Source: Roridomyces roridus (lineage: Eukaryota > Basidiomycota > Agaricomycetes > Agaricales > Mycenaceae). From it: a stretch of 64,000 nucleotides of DNA. The position numbers were made by a program, and so were the translations under genes. Shown here in pieces: positions 33,303-43,960 of this stretch. Numbering within the stretch: the stretch's first letter is position 1; every line of letters starts with the position of its first letter. Location: assembly GCA_029378245.1 (NCBI GenBank), contig JARKIF010000020.1:744001-808000 (forward strand), in the 5' to 3' direction. The notes beneath the pieces were generated by a model. The model was given only the letters and a program-made list of their open reading frames with translations. It was not told the DNA's origin and searched no databases.

Positions 33303-36300
33303 ATGCCCCCCTTCCCTGCTACTACGGAGACCTCCGGGTTTCACCTTGTAGGCCGACTGCAGCCAGTGCTTGCTCTTCTGCAAGAGATCAATGTGACATT
33401 TGCTCCGCCATTCTTGGAGGCAATCTGCAACACAGTCCGGTCATTGATTGACAGACTCCCGGTGGGACCCATCCATGCAAGTAGACAAGCTTCACTCTAA
33501 CAGAAATTAGCAGGATATCAAAAAGAACAAGGATGAATGTCTGCACCTTATGAGTCATGTCCATGAGGTGCTCTATGGTATCGCAGCCCTGCACATGCAA
33601 TCAGAAACACCGGGGACCCTTTCCCCACAGATCCTTGAACATGTGGGCAATTTTATGAGGTGAACAGTAAATCCAGGGCAGTCACTATGCATTACTCAGC
33701 TCTGTTTGCACTCCTCCAGAACCATGCACAAGATCCATACCTTCATTGAAGCCCAACAACAAGGAACTTTCTTCAAGCAGTTACGTCGACAAGGCCGTCT
33801 CAACAATCTCTTGAAAGACTGTCAGACAGAACTGAACCAAGCTTTGGATATATTCAAGGTAATCTTTTGGTTGTTCCGTGGTTCGGACCCATATTCAAGC
33901 CTTCCAGATCCAGACACTCCCACCAGGCATCACTAATCTCAATGCAAAGGTGGAACAGATGCACACCCAATTAATGGAAATTATTGCGGGCTTCTCTGAA
34001 CAAAACACCGCGGAGGCATTATCTATGGTAAATGAACAACCTTGGTTATAGCCTGTTGCTCACCCATTATCAGGTTTATCCATCCTCCATTGGTTCACAA
34101 TCAAGGTCAATCCCAAAGTTCCAGCCAGCTCACTTTGATTCACTGATGCTTTCCCAAGTTCAACCTCTTTCTCACTGTTACCAGCCAAACCAAAGATATT
34201 CAAAGGAAGACAGGAAGAGCTTGCCAAGATCATTCAGATGTGTTTCGAAGAGTGTGCCCCCAGGATCGCACTTCTAGGTGCCGGTGGGATTGGAAAGACC
34301 AGCCTGGCAAGAGCCGTGTCGCACCATGAAGGAATTCCAACAAAATACCCGCTTAGGCTGTTTATTGGATGTGAATCAGCTACCACAGGCACTGAAATTG
34401 CAGCTCTCATTGCAAGCCACCTATGTCTCAAGCCTAGCCCCAGTGTCACCAGCACAGTCATCAAAAACCTGACCAGGAAATCAGATATTCTTCTGGTGTT
34501 GGATAATTTGGAGACGGCATGGGAGCCTTTGAAGTTCCGCAGTGGAGTTGAAGATTTTCTGGCTCTTCTGGCCAATGTGGACAATGTTTCATTAATAGTA
34601 AGTTATCAAACTGCAAGTTGCATTTCGTTGCTGATGGTTGAATAGATCACTCTGCGAGGCACAGAAAGACCTAGCTCTGTTGGCTGGACCAGACCATTCC
34701 TTCCACCTCTAGGACCACTCTCTGATGAAGCTGCCAAGGAAATATTTGCAGAGCTCACAGACGATATCCATGATACCCAGGAGGTCTCACAGCTTCTCAA
34801 CCTCACAGACAATCTGCCCCTGGCAATAGACCTTATTGCTCATTTGGTGGATGATGATAGCTGTTCAAGTGTCCTCTCTCGGTGGGAAACAGAGAAAACA
34901 GCAGCCCTCTCAAAGGGCTATGACAAGAAATCCAACCTGGACGCATCTATTGGTATTTCACTCAACAGCCCCCGTATGGCTTCAAATCCTGGTGCAAAAG
35001 ATTTGCTAAGACTTCTTTCGGTTCTCCCGGATGGGCTTCAGACTTTGAACTTCTGCAAATGAAAAGCTCTATGCATGGCATTCTTGAATGCAAAACAATA
35101 TTGCTCAGCACATCACTGGCCTTTCTGGATGAAAAGAAACATTTAAAATCTCTGGTCCCAATCCGAGAGCACATGCAGTTGTTTCACCCAGTATCATTCA
35201 AACTTGTGCAGCCCCTGCATACACATTTTCATGCATTGTTAAACTTGTACAAGAAATATGAAGGCTCAGAAGAAGCTGACAAAAGTGGGCGACAACTTTC
35301 CCAAAATTTAGGCAACATGAACCAGGTGTTACTACTGGGATTGACCGCTGAGAATCCAGATCTGGTGGACACTATCAGGTGCACTATGTACCTCAACCAA
35401 TTCAACCGTCAGTTTGGATTTGGTGCAATTGCATTGATAGACAGAATTCCAAATGTGCTTCCGCATCCTACCAATCATGAGCTAGAGGTGGAATTTATTA
35501 CAGAGACCTTCAGGTCCGACCTTTACAGACCAATTCATGATGCAAAAGGGCTGATTGAAAAAGGTCAGCACCATCTTGAACATGCCCACAATCCTACTCT
35601 GGACTGTAAGTACATACACTCTGCCATGCACCTCTAGTGTTCTGACCAACAAATGAATAGTAAAATTCCAGATAGAAGTTGCAAACTATTATTCTTGGCA
35701 TGCAAAAATGCCATTGCCCGAAATAGTTATCCTGCTCGAGAAGGCCCTTGCATTGGCCATCTCCCTAGGAGACCCATATCACAAGGCACGGATTCTGGAA
35801 ACAATGGGAAACATACACTGGAAGTTGCGGCAATTTGACCCTGCCAAAAGATGTGCACAGGAGGCACGGAATGTGGCTCAAGGTGATGCAAACTTCCTAC
35901 GAGAATCATATGCACTGCGAACAGAGGCGATGTGTCTCGTTGCCGCTGGAGACTATAAAAATGCTTCGTCTTTGCTTTCCAGAGGAAGGGAACTCTTGGT
36001 ACTTTCTGGTAACCCTCTGGGTGCTCATAGCCGCAACTTGGCAACTTGGATGGCAGAGATGCACTGGCTCAAGACAGAATACCTTGAAGCCACAATGATT
36101 CATCTGGAGCGCACTCAGGGCATAGTACGAGAGCATGTGGACTATTTGCTGGCATTTGCGTGCCTCGATATTGCACAAATCAACTTGGAAATCAATGAGC
36201 CAGATTCAGAAGTTCAGCTGCATGTTGACAGGGCTCACAAACTGTTTGATAATATGTTGATGACAGACAGAGTGTTCATGTGCCAGTCCGTCCTCGCTGC

Positions 36301-36859
36301 CATGCAGTTGAGACAGGGATCAGCACATGATGCTAAACAGACTTTCGGGAAATGCCTCAACTTTTCTCTGACCAGTGTGAGCCATCGACAGATCACATAT
36401 TACTGCCTGGAAAGACTGGGAGACACAAGGAGATGGGATGATACCGAATTTGAATGGTCCTCCAAGTACACAGTCATCTATCTAGCATTCTCCACAAAAA
36501 CTGAAAGCAAGTTGGACCTGCACAAAGCACTGCGCTGCCTGGGAGATATCCTGCTCAAAGACGGAGATGATCAAACAGCAGAGAATCTTTTTCTGGTGGC
36601 CCTCGAGGGGTTTACCTTCATGGATGTTCATCAAAGCAGGGCAGAGTGCATGCTCCGTCTTGGGGATCTAAGCCAAAAACGCGGGGACACCTCTGCAGCT
36701 GCTCACTTCTGGCAGGACTCCAGGCCACTTTTTGAACGGTCTCTACAGACTACCCGGGTATCATCTATTGATCGAAGGCTTCATGAGCTCCAGACAGCTA
36801 TCGGTGAGGTTCAGATAGGATGTGATGTGGTTGAAAAGGTGAAGGAAATTGCCAAGTAG
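33303..36859 (+). CDS. NLR/STAND-type immune receptor-like protein
   Basis: From the ATG at 33303, short exons encode an amphipathic helical region. It includes SLIDRLP, HLMSHVHEVLYGIAAL, and MHKIHTFIEAQQQGTFFKQL leading to LLKDCQTELNQALDIFK. This resembles the N-terminal four-helix domain of MLKL/HeLo-like fungal NLRs. An NB-ARC/NACHT-like NTPase follows, with Walker A LLGAGGIGKTSLARA (about 34270), Walker B SDILLVLDNLE (about 34490) and a downstream LPLAIDLIAH motif. The C-terminal half (about 35060-36859) is a helical-repeat region resembling TPRs (ALALAISLGDPYHKARILETMGN). Such proteins act in fungal non-self recognition and programmed cell death; here that role is inferred from architecture. 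All NTPase motifs are intact. Exons visibly contain more A/T at third positions than neighbouring genes. Confidence 0.85.
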
Positions 36860-37033
36860 TTTTGATGCTGGTTGAATATGTAATGTAAAGTATGTAGCCT
36901 CGCAAGTACCAAACAGAGATCTTTCATTCACAATAGTAGAAAGTACAAATGATGCACAGGTCAAGCACAGATAGCCCGTCTGATGTTTCATATGTAATCA
37001 AATTCTTCAACCCAGTGGATGTTCAGGTTGGGT

Positions 37034-37474
37034 TCAGGGTGCGGCACAACAATGCGCCTGCCTGGCAACTTTGGACAGTGTTAGGTTCCGATATGCGAAC
37101 AAATGAGGGATTGAAGGCGGCTCACAAGTTTCCGACTCCATCAGCTGCACCACAGCACAGATCACCAGAGGGGCCTAAGCCAGAGATGTAAGATTCAGGT
37201 CGGTTGAGAAAGGATATGAGGTTAGGACATACACGACTGATCCTAGATGGAAGAAAAACGAAAAATTGTCAGAAGCTTTGCCAAACTAAAAGAGTTTCAT
37301 ACGTAAGGAGCACCTGGCAATACACTCAGTATCCTGTTTTATTCAAAAGTTGTAAGCTCAGAGCTCACCGCATGGCACAGGTTGATCTCCGTGGTCGTGT
37401 CCGTGAGGGCTGCTCAGCACACCCTGAGCCAGAATGAGGAAAAAGAATGCGCTTGCAAAGACTTTGTTGAACAT
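37034..37474 (-). CDS. Small secreted Cys-rich protein 1 (11+10-nt microexons)
   Basis: The signal peptide starts MFNKVFASAFFFLILAQGVL and is followed by a His-rich linker (HGHDHGD). Exon 2 is 11 nt and exon 3 is 10 nt, each flanked by GT...AG. Splicing gives about 67 residues with the pattern C-x8-C-x5-CC-x12-CC. It is the most diverged member of the ten-gene family in 37-55 kb: its last two cysteines are adjacent and its linker could bind metal. The gene is convergent with the NLR gene and ends 175 bp from it. Family function is unknown; a secreted, disulphide-stabilised peptide is inferred from the signal peptide and even cysteine number. Confidence 0.75.
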
Positions 37475-37680
37475 GGGGTTTGGAGTCAAATCTCTGGCCG
37501 GCTGCCACTCTTTATATGATTCAGTGCAGTATAATTTTGGCTGGTTCGGATCCAGGAACGCACCACTCGACTTGTGTCACAATTTGCGACGTCTTCGGAT
37601 GCGCTAAGGCCTACAGTGCCTACTCTATACCTCCGCGGCGTAGGGTCATTCCACTCTATGTCCAGATCATCACTTGCTGA

Positions 37681-37804
37681 AGTCTCCCGTGTCTCAACTA
37701 CAGTAAATTCCATCCGTCGGTCCGCAGGTCAATGTAGCTGCTGCAGTTTCCCGCGTTTGAATTACATTAAATTCCATCCGTCGGTCCCTAGGTCAATATA
37801 GCTG
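37681..37804. repeat. Direct repeat, 2 x 60 bp
   Basis: Two 60-bp units (37681-37740 and 37745-37804) share AAATTCCATCCGTCGGTCC and AGGTCAATRTAGCTG. They lie about 210 bp upstream of the small secreted protein 1 start and may be part of its promoter, but no known binding site is recognised. Confidence 0.7.
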
Positions 37805-38370
37805 AAACCGCAGCTCCTGCAATGGTAGACAAGCGATAGCAATCTTGAGGCGCTCGTGCTATTCTACGGGGAGAACATTTGGAAACATATTGGGTACTCA
37901 TCTGAAGTTCAAGTCACTAATGAGACAGCCGAGCTACAGCACTGAGCAGCAGACCATGACATCGGGACTGGAATATGGGATCGGGTTTCTACAGCGGAAG
38001 CAGAAGTACAAGGATGCATTCTTGTGAGTCAAGTTTCATTTCCCGACAATCAACGTTGAATGATGTGGAAAACCCCGATGCACAATTTCGTAGTTGGTGA
38101 GGAGCGATTCTGTATGATTCCAGGCGCGCGCCACGCGCCGGCTGCTGCATCCCGGTGTGTGTCGTCTCAATTGTGGCCTGTGCATCAAGAAGAAGCCCTA
38201 GATTTGGGACGATAATTTGGCGGCGGCCCAGTTGAACGGCGGGTGGGATGGAGAGCAAAGTTGGCTCCGACACCCCGAAAGATCCCGGACGGTCACCAAG
38301 ATCCGTCCATAATCGTTATGGAATACTAGTACAGTTGAACCGTAGTCAGAGAGATAGTCCGTTTGTGGGA

Positions 38371-39510
38371 TCACTCCTCGGCGAAGGTAGCCTGCGCTGG
38401 GAAAAAGGAATGCCCAATCAGAAGTCCCAACTGAAGCTTGAAAGACCTGCACGCACCAATCTCGTCATTGGCCTTATCGACATGCCTCTTGAGTTGCGCT
38501 GCGAAAGTCTCCAAATCTCGATCGGCGTTCCGAGCACAGACCGCACATGCATCGATGACCGCACACTCGGCAGGCGGAACACTCGTGAATACGGCGGTTA
38601 CCGTGGTACCTGCAGGGACGAGCAGGAGCCGCTCCGCCACACGAGCAGTGTGGCTTTTGAACCATTCGCGCACGCAAGCCCTTTGTGGCGATGCCCTGCG
38701 TCGACCGTCGGCCCGAGGCCCGCAGTGCATCCCGTGCCCGGCCTGTACACGCCAAACAAACTCGAGATGGGTGCTTTCGTCCCGCGTGTGTCGTGCCAAC
38801 AAAGTTTTGGAACCTTCTCGGAGGGGACAGGGAAGGTCGAGCACCCCCGCGTTGTACTCTGCGATCCTCCTGGCGTTTCGCGCGCACGCGTGGTGGAAGG
38901 ACTGTAATTTCGCCACCGTCGCCCACGAGATTAGGAACATCTCGGGAAATTCCTCGGGGCCTGGGGAGAGGGGGTAGGCAAGGGTGGCGAGGGCGGCCTT
39001 TGTCACGAGATGCGGAAGATCGCAGAGGCGTGCGAGTGCGAATATGCGGTGCGGGTGGGTACGGAGGAGAAGAGGGTTGTCGAGCATCGTACCAAGAAGG
39101 GTTTGGACGACGATGAATTGGTATTTGTGAGCTGCCTGGAAGACCTGCCAGAAGCCGTCGAGATCTGGTGCGGTGAGTGTGTATTGATCTGCGGATGTAG
39201 CTGGGTAGGCGAGCGAGAGAAGCCGGAGCCATACGGAGCTCGGTTCGGGGAGAACGAGCACTTGGAGCCCTCCCCTGGAAAGATCCCCCTCGCTGCTGAA
39301 ACCAGCCGGGAATGCGAACATGGAGTCGAAGTATTCCGACGCAAACTTGAGGATTTCTTTATGGACATGGAAGTCAACGAGATCAGCGGAGCGCAGGATA
39401 AAGTCGGGAAGACGGTTGTCGTTTCGATCGTCAGGCACGCCAGAGAATGGCGCTGGAGCATCCCGCGGTGAGCTGGCGGTCGTCGACATTGGAGACGGAA
39501 GCAAGAACAC
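38371..39510 (-). CDS. BTB/POZ domain protein, single exon, 379 aa
   Basis: An uninterrupted frame. The preferred start is the second in-frame ATG (39489). The BTB domain is clear: DFILRSADLVDFHVHKEILKFASEYFDSMFAFP (about residues 36-68), followed by the BACK-like helices FWQVFQAAHKYQF and RIFALARLCDLPHLV. The C-terminal half contains CAVCARNAD and long helices. It is only distantly similar to the BTB gene at 23 kb. Cullin-3 adaptor function is possible by family but not shown. Several long frames on the opposite strand are antisense shadows. Confidence 0.85.
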   Translation of the reverse strand: MFLLPSPMSTTASSPRDAPAPFSGVPDDRNDNRLPDFILRSADLVDFHVHKEILKFASEYFDSMFAFPAGFSSEGDLSRGGLQVLVLPEPSSVWLRLLSLAYPATSADQYTLTAPDLDGFWQVFQAAHKYQFIVVQTLLGTMLDNPLLLRTHPHRIFALARLCDLPHLVTKAALATLAYPLSPGPEEFPEMFLISWATVAKLQSFHHACARNARRIAEYNAGVLDLPCPLREGSKTLLARHTRDESTHLEFVWRVQAGHGMHCGPRADGRRRASPQRACVREWFKSHTARVAERLLLVPAGTTVTAVFTSVPPAECAVIDACAVCARNADRDLETFAAQLKRHVDKANDEIGACRSFKLQLGLLIGHSFFPAQATFAEE

Positions 39511-39999
39511 GAGGCGCTCACGTCACCTGTGACAGGGCCGAGATGCCGGCCCCTGCGGTCGGCATCTCGGCCTGTGGTCAGCTGCCTTGTCGATCACAAA
39601 TTAGTTCCTGGATAAAATTAGGCAGATAACTCACCAGGGTGGGATTCATTTCACGCACACAGAGTCGCTAGACGGTCTCCCATGGCCGGGAGAAGCCGGA
39701 GCCGGTAGCACTCAACGACAGTTGCACCCCGGGACCGGGAGGACTTCCATCTTCGTGCCAGCCAGCATGTGTTCACTGTGGAGTTGTGTGGAGAACCTAC
39801 CAAAACTAGATGCTCAGCGTCCCGAAGTCGAATTAGCCAGCACCATTATTGGCGGATTCTCCGTAACTCCGCTCCGAAAGTCACAATTTATTTCCGCGCC
39901 CACGCACGTTTCACGCCGCCAAGCCCAACTTGACCTGCCTGGGAAACATTATAATGCAAGGCCCGCCGTCGTGGACCGTGGTTCCCATCACCCCCCACC

Positions 40000-40344
40000 A
40001 TGGCGCTAGCAGTGCGCATCCTCCTCGTCGAGCTCCTACTCGTGCTCTGCGCTTCCACCCTTCTCGTCTTTGCCGCCCTCCAATTGTTCGCCGTCCAACT
40101 CCCTACGCTGTTAATCCTGCAGATCACAACGGTCTGCACACTCATTGTATTCGCCGCGTGCCGGGCGGCGGGGATGCGCTATCCGAGTCCGATGCAGGCG
40201 TCTACGTTCGGCGAGGGCGTGGAGGACGTTCCAATCCAGTCGACGGAGAAAAGCGAGCCAGCTTCTTCACCTCCGTTCGCAACGACACCTTCGCCAATAC
40301 TGCCAGACAAATACTCGGAGGCGCAGATTTGTAGGATGGTTTGA
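40000..40344 (+). CDS. Small predicted membrane protein, 114 aa
   Basis: A single open frame with two long hydrophobic segments: residues about 5-31 (VRILLVELLLVLCASTLLVF) and about 33-52 (LPTLLILQITTVCTLIVFAA). A polar, Pro/Ser-rich tail follows. The family is not recognised. The start context is good and the composition looks like a genuine membrane protein, but no homologue is known to me. Confidence 0.45.
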   Translation: MALAVRILLVELLLVLCASTLLVFAALQLFAVQLPTLLILQITTVCTLIVFAACRAAGMRYPSPMQASTFGEGVEDVPIQSTEKSEPASSPPFATTPSPILPDKYSEAQICRMV

Positions 40345-40935
40345 ACGAAATTAGGTGCGTCTCAGTCCTTGGTTTCAGAGCATTCAATCTGATCCCGCGT
40401 AGATTGTCGACGAGGCATTACCCTGCAAGTCATTTGGGTCTTCTCGGATGCAATCATGTACCACCATCGCCATGTAACTTAGAAGATAAACCTGGTATTC
40501 CCAAACCTCGCCTTGTGCGAGGCGAGAACAGCCGTCTTGTTGGGCCGTCCTTCCGCCTGGGGGAGTTCGAGGTTAGAAGTTGTGATAAGTACCAACATTT
40601 TGTGGAGGGTCCAGAGATGTGGAGAACAAAGAGATTTGATGGAAATCACTAGTGCATGATCCGGGTGCGTTTTGACTTCGGCATGGACTCGAGTCCCATG
40701 GACTTATCAGTGGCGCTTGAGCCATCTCCGACACCAGATGTCGAACACCGGCATCGGCGCACATATGCGTTAGCTCGACTCCCGCCCTCGGCAACTAGCC
40801 GGCTTTCGTTGTGGAGCATACTATCGGTAACCTGAAGCATATATTATAGGCCGACCATTCAATAACCAAAGAGAACCATCAATGTGACACCAAATCCCCA
40901 CTCCGGCTACGCCCACTCGTCGCCTTTTTTATAAT

Positions 40936-41354
40936 TTAGCACGGAGGAAGGCAGACCCCGCTTTAGTAGTACAACAGCGTCAAGGCGTGAATTCACATAA
41001 ATCGGAGAGACTCACAGGTCGGAGAATATGTGGAGGGTGGTTGAGGGCGGCGCGCAGCAGCCAGTCTCGCCGGGGAGACAGCAGACGGAGCCGGATGCGC
41101 CTTGTGTCAAGTTAGTGCAAGGCAATTGAGGATGTCAAGGACGACGTACAAGCAGGGAACTGAGCCATCGGGGAGGAATCAGAGATCGACGGTGATTCAA
41201 GAAATGGAATGAACTTACGCCGGGACCACCTACGTGTTCGCTCAGTCAGTCTGATTCAAGTGAGAGAGAACGTGTACATACACGTTACAGCCAATGCGCC
41301 CTGGGTGAACAGGACGGTGGCGAGGAGAGTAACGGAGAAGAGCTTGTTGAACAT
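40936..41354 (-). CDS. Small secreted Cys-rich protein 2, 8-Cys form
   Basis: Signal peptide MFNKLFSVTLLATVLFTQGALA. The first Cys codon is completed by an 11-nt exon 2, the second by a 10-nt exon 3 read into exon 4. The last exon starts after a CTAAAG acceptor. The mature peptide pattern is C-x7-C-x5-CC-x6-CC-x15-C-x3-C and it ends in CLPPC. The spacing C...C-x5-CC-x6-CC resembles the first half of a granulin module, a comparison rather than a demonstrated homology. Start and intron choice are fixed by alignment to genes 3, 4 and 6. A TATA-like run lies at about 41408-41417. Confidence 0.85.
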
Positions 41355-41403
41355 TGCCGGTGTGGGTTGGATTTGGCTGGCGGTATGAATTTATGAACTG
41401 GCA

Positions 41404-41440
41404 GTACTTATATATATTTCGAACGCCGGCAAAAAATAGA
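41404..41440 (-). promoter_or_regulatory. Promoter of small secreted protein 2
   Basis: On the minus strand TCTATTTTTTGCCGGC is followed by TATATATAAGTACTGCCAG. The arrangement (pyrimidine run, G/C-core palindrome, TATA, GTACTGCCAGTT) is repeated upstream of genes 3 and 4. Confidence 0.55.
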
Positions 41441-42537
41441 CCAGATGCAGCCCATGTATGTAGTCGTGGTCTGAGTAGTAGGTGAGAGAGCGCTCTCAGC
41501 CATACCAACGTGAAAGTGGTAGGCATCTCTGACTTACCGGTACCTCGGCGTCGGACGGGGGTTGAAATTCTCAAACAACTGTGTCTCTCGGCCGAAACTG
41601 GGAATATACCACTTGAATAGTAGTAGTCCATGTGCCTTCGACTGCAAGGAGAAAACGGACCTCCTCCGAAGCTCCCGCCGTCTGAAACATTGATACCACA
41701 TCTCCTGAGCCTACGGACGTCACCCCGCTGAAGGCCATAGTCACAGTGTGAACTGTCCATGGATGTCACTCCCATCGCCCCAAATAAATGCATGTCTCGG
41801 CTATGCACAAGTCATGAGAAATGTTTGGTTCCTCCCGGAGTCCAGCGTTCCGTGGTCACTGCGGAGTTTGTACGCAGGAACACTAGACTCCCACAGCAGA
41901 GGTGAGCATCCGTCATCCCGCAGTACCTCTTCATTCCAACCCACAAATTAGCTTGAAAGCAGTCTCCCAAGCGGGGATCGAGGCGCCCGCTTCTGCATCC
42001 CGTGGGTTACCCGCCCAGCCACGGGTTCCGGTTTTGCGGCTGCGGGTACTACGGAGTTCCGATGCCGCCCTTTTCCCGCTGGCCGCGGCTTGCAGGTGCC
42101 AGGGTGAATTGCACTTGATACAAATGAATCTATACTAACTAACAATGGGCGCCGTCACAATGGTAAAATGATGCACGGGGGGAGAAAATGAATCAGAGGG
42201 CCTACTGCACTGCGTTTTCCTCTTGCACCTGGTACAATTCCAATTCTTCCCTGGATGTCAGCGTCCAGGATAGATCTTAGAGGTTGGTTTGGTGTGGCGC
42301 ACACGGGATCATCCCGTACATCGACATCGGCGGTCATATGCTTTGGCTCTCGAGTCCCGCCCTCGTCAACTGGTGGCCTGGACCTCACAACTTTTGTGGT
42401 GACTCATGACACTCAGTGAATAAATGGTGGCAATGGTACAGTACATAAAGAAAATATTGTCTTCGAACAAATCCCCGGCCGCCGAACTTACGGATAGCTA
42501 CACCGTGCTCCCACCAATTTTGAGAATTCAACAGGGA

Positions 42538-42951
42538 GGAAGGCAGTGCCCACTTTAGACAGCATCAACCCATGAGATTGCGGCAATAGGGGAGAGACCT
42601 ACAGGTCGGAGAATATATGGAGGGTGGTTGAGGGCGGGGCACAGCAGCCAGTCTCGGAGGGGAGGCAGCAGACCGTGCCGGATGCGCCTTGTGCTTGACG
42701 TTAGGAACATATGGGTAGTGAGGGATGTAGAAGATGACGTACAAGCAGGGGCCTAAATCGGCGGGGAGTATAAGGAATGAACGGTCGGATGCAAGAGAAT
42801 GAACTTACGCCGGGGCCACCTATTCAGGTCGACTTAGTCAGACTGATGCAAGTTGCAGACGTGTATACATACATGTTACATCCTGAGCCAGTGCTCCCTG
42901 GGTAAACAGGAAGGTGGCGAGGAGAGTAAAGGAGAGGAGCTTGTTGAACAT
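42538..42951 (-). CDS. Small secreted Cys-rich protein 3, 8-Cys form
   Basis: Signal peptide MFNKLLSFTLLATFLFTQGALA, then QDVTC. Exon 2 (11 nt) and exon 3 (10 nt, GCCCCTGCTT) supply the Gly/Pro loop and the second Cys. The pattern C-x7-C-x5-CC-x6-CC-x15-C-x3-C is identical to gene 2, with changes concentrated in the loops (ASGTV for ASGSV, LPSETG for LPGETG). The last intron uses GTAGGT...CTAAAG. It is separated from gene 2 by duplicated flanking sequence. The gene looks intact. Confidence 0.85.
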
Positions 42952-42987
42952 TGTCGGCGTGGGTTTGGATCTAGAGGTTCGAACTGG

Positions 42988-43026
42988 CAGTACTTATATG
43001 TTTTGAATGCATGCAAAAAAATAGAT
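42988..43026 (-). promoter_or_regulatory. Promoter of small secreted protein 3
   Basis: ATCTATTTTTTTGCATGCAT, then CATATAAGTACTGCCAG on the minus strand, about 45-75 bp before the ATG. The same order occurs upstream of gene 4. The GCATGCA palindrome is a candidate regulatory site. Confidence 0.6.
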
Positions 43027-43139
43027 TACATCCGGGCAGGTGTAGTAGGTGGGAGCGCCTTCATCCAGTGCCACGACGTTAAGGTGGTAACCATCTCTGA
43101 CTTACCCATGACGGGCGTTGGAATTGTCAGTAGGAGTAC

Positions 43140-43960
43140 ATAAGGTACGTCGCAGGTATGGGTACGGGCCAGCCCGTACGCGGACCCGGCGCTGGGCGGG
43201 CACGAAACCCGTAGGGGCTACCCCCAATCCGTCGGGTTCCACTCGGAAAGATGAATGGTTACACCTTGTTCTATGCCTTGATTCGAATGAAAGCCCAACA
43301 TTAGGTGAAGTTGATTGAATTCGAACTTACTCAACGGTGATCGACGGCGCATAAATGACTTGTGAATGGCCTGAATTTGGAATGGCCTGAATCGTTAAGT
43401 CAAGTTCAATCCCGGCAGGCTGAGTGATCGCCGCAGTCTCCCGTTAGCGTACGGACGTGAACCAGCGGAAGGGCTGTCCCCAGTGGCCGTCGCTGCAATG
43501 CCACTGGGCAAATGATAGAACGGCTCCCCGCTCTGAGTCACTCCTCAAACTTGAACGCATGCATTCCCAACTCCGGTTGGCAATAGAAGTTCCGCGCGAG
43601 TTCGATCTCGTTTGAAGCAGGTTGAAGCAATCAACTAGGCAGGTATTCCCCGTTCAGAAGGCATTTCTGGGTCCAGGAAGACTTCGGCGGGTGTCGATGG
43701 TGCAAAGACTGCGTAGAAATATCGCCCCAACGGAATCAACAATAAGCTCCGGGCTCGTGAATGAATCCCAGTGGAGTCTAAGTGGACAACCATGCCTGAG
43801 ACGATGTTCGATGTTCATGAGCAGCAGAGAATACGACAGTCTGCAGATAGGTGCGTGCCCGTGTGGTCAAAGAAGTGCTCGTGGGGAGCCGTAGTCGGTG
43901 CCGTAGTAGGGATCATGATCGGAGAAACGGATCACGGATCACGGAGCGGAAGTCAATGCG
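43140..43960. other. Intergenic stretch, no gene seen
   Basis: Short unsupported frames only. The sequence lies between the 5' flank of gene 3 and the gag-like remnant, and contains no repeat matching the array. Confidence 0.4.

Larger units (their letters stand above)
40830..42150. repeat. Segmental duplication unit A (carries gene 2)
   Basis: The 3' flank (40830-40935), the gene and the 5' flank up to about 42110 match 45520-46690 in the same order and orientation, with moderate divergence. Shared landmarks include GGCCGACCATTC, CGCCCACTCGTCGCC, GACTGCGGAGTTTGTACGCA and CCGCTGGCCGCGGCTTGCAGG. The duplicated unit is therefore gene plus regulatory flanks. Confidence 0.8.

Noticed and set aside
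38248..39471. Several 140-250-codon frames on both strands
   Set aside because: Shadows of the single-exon BTB gene at 38371-39510 in a G/C-rich region.
41242..41808. 188-codon minus-strand frame overlapping gene 2
   Set aside because: It reads through the true signal-peptide exon in another frame and lacks coding features; the microexon model explains the sequence better.
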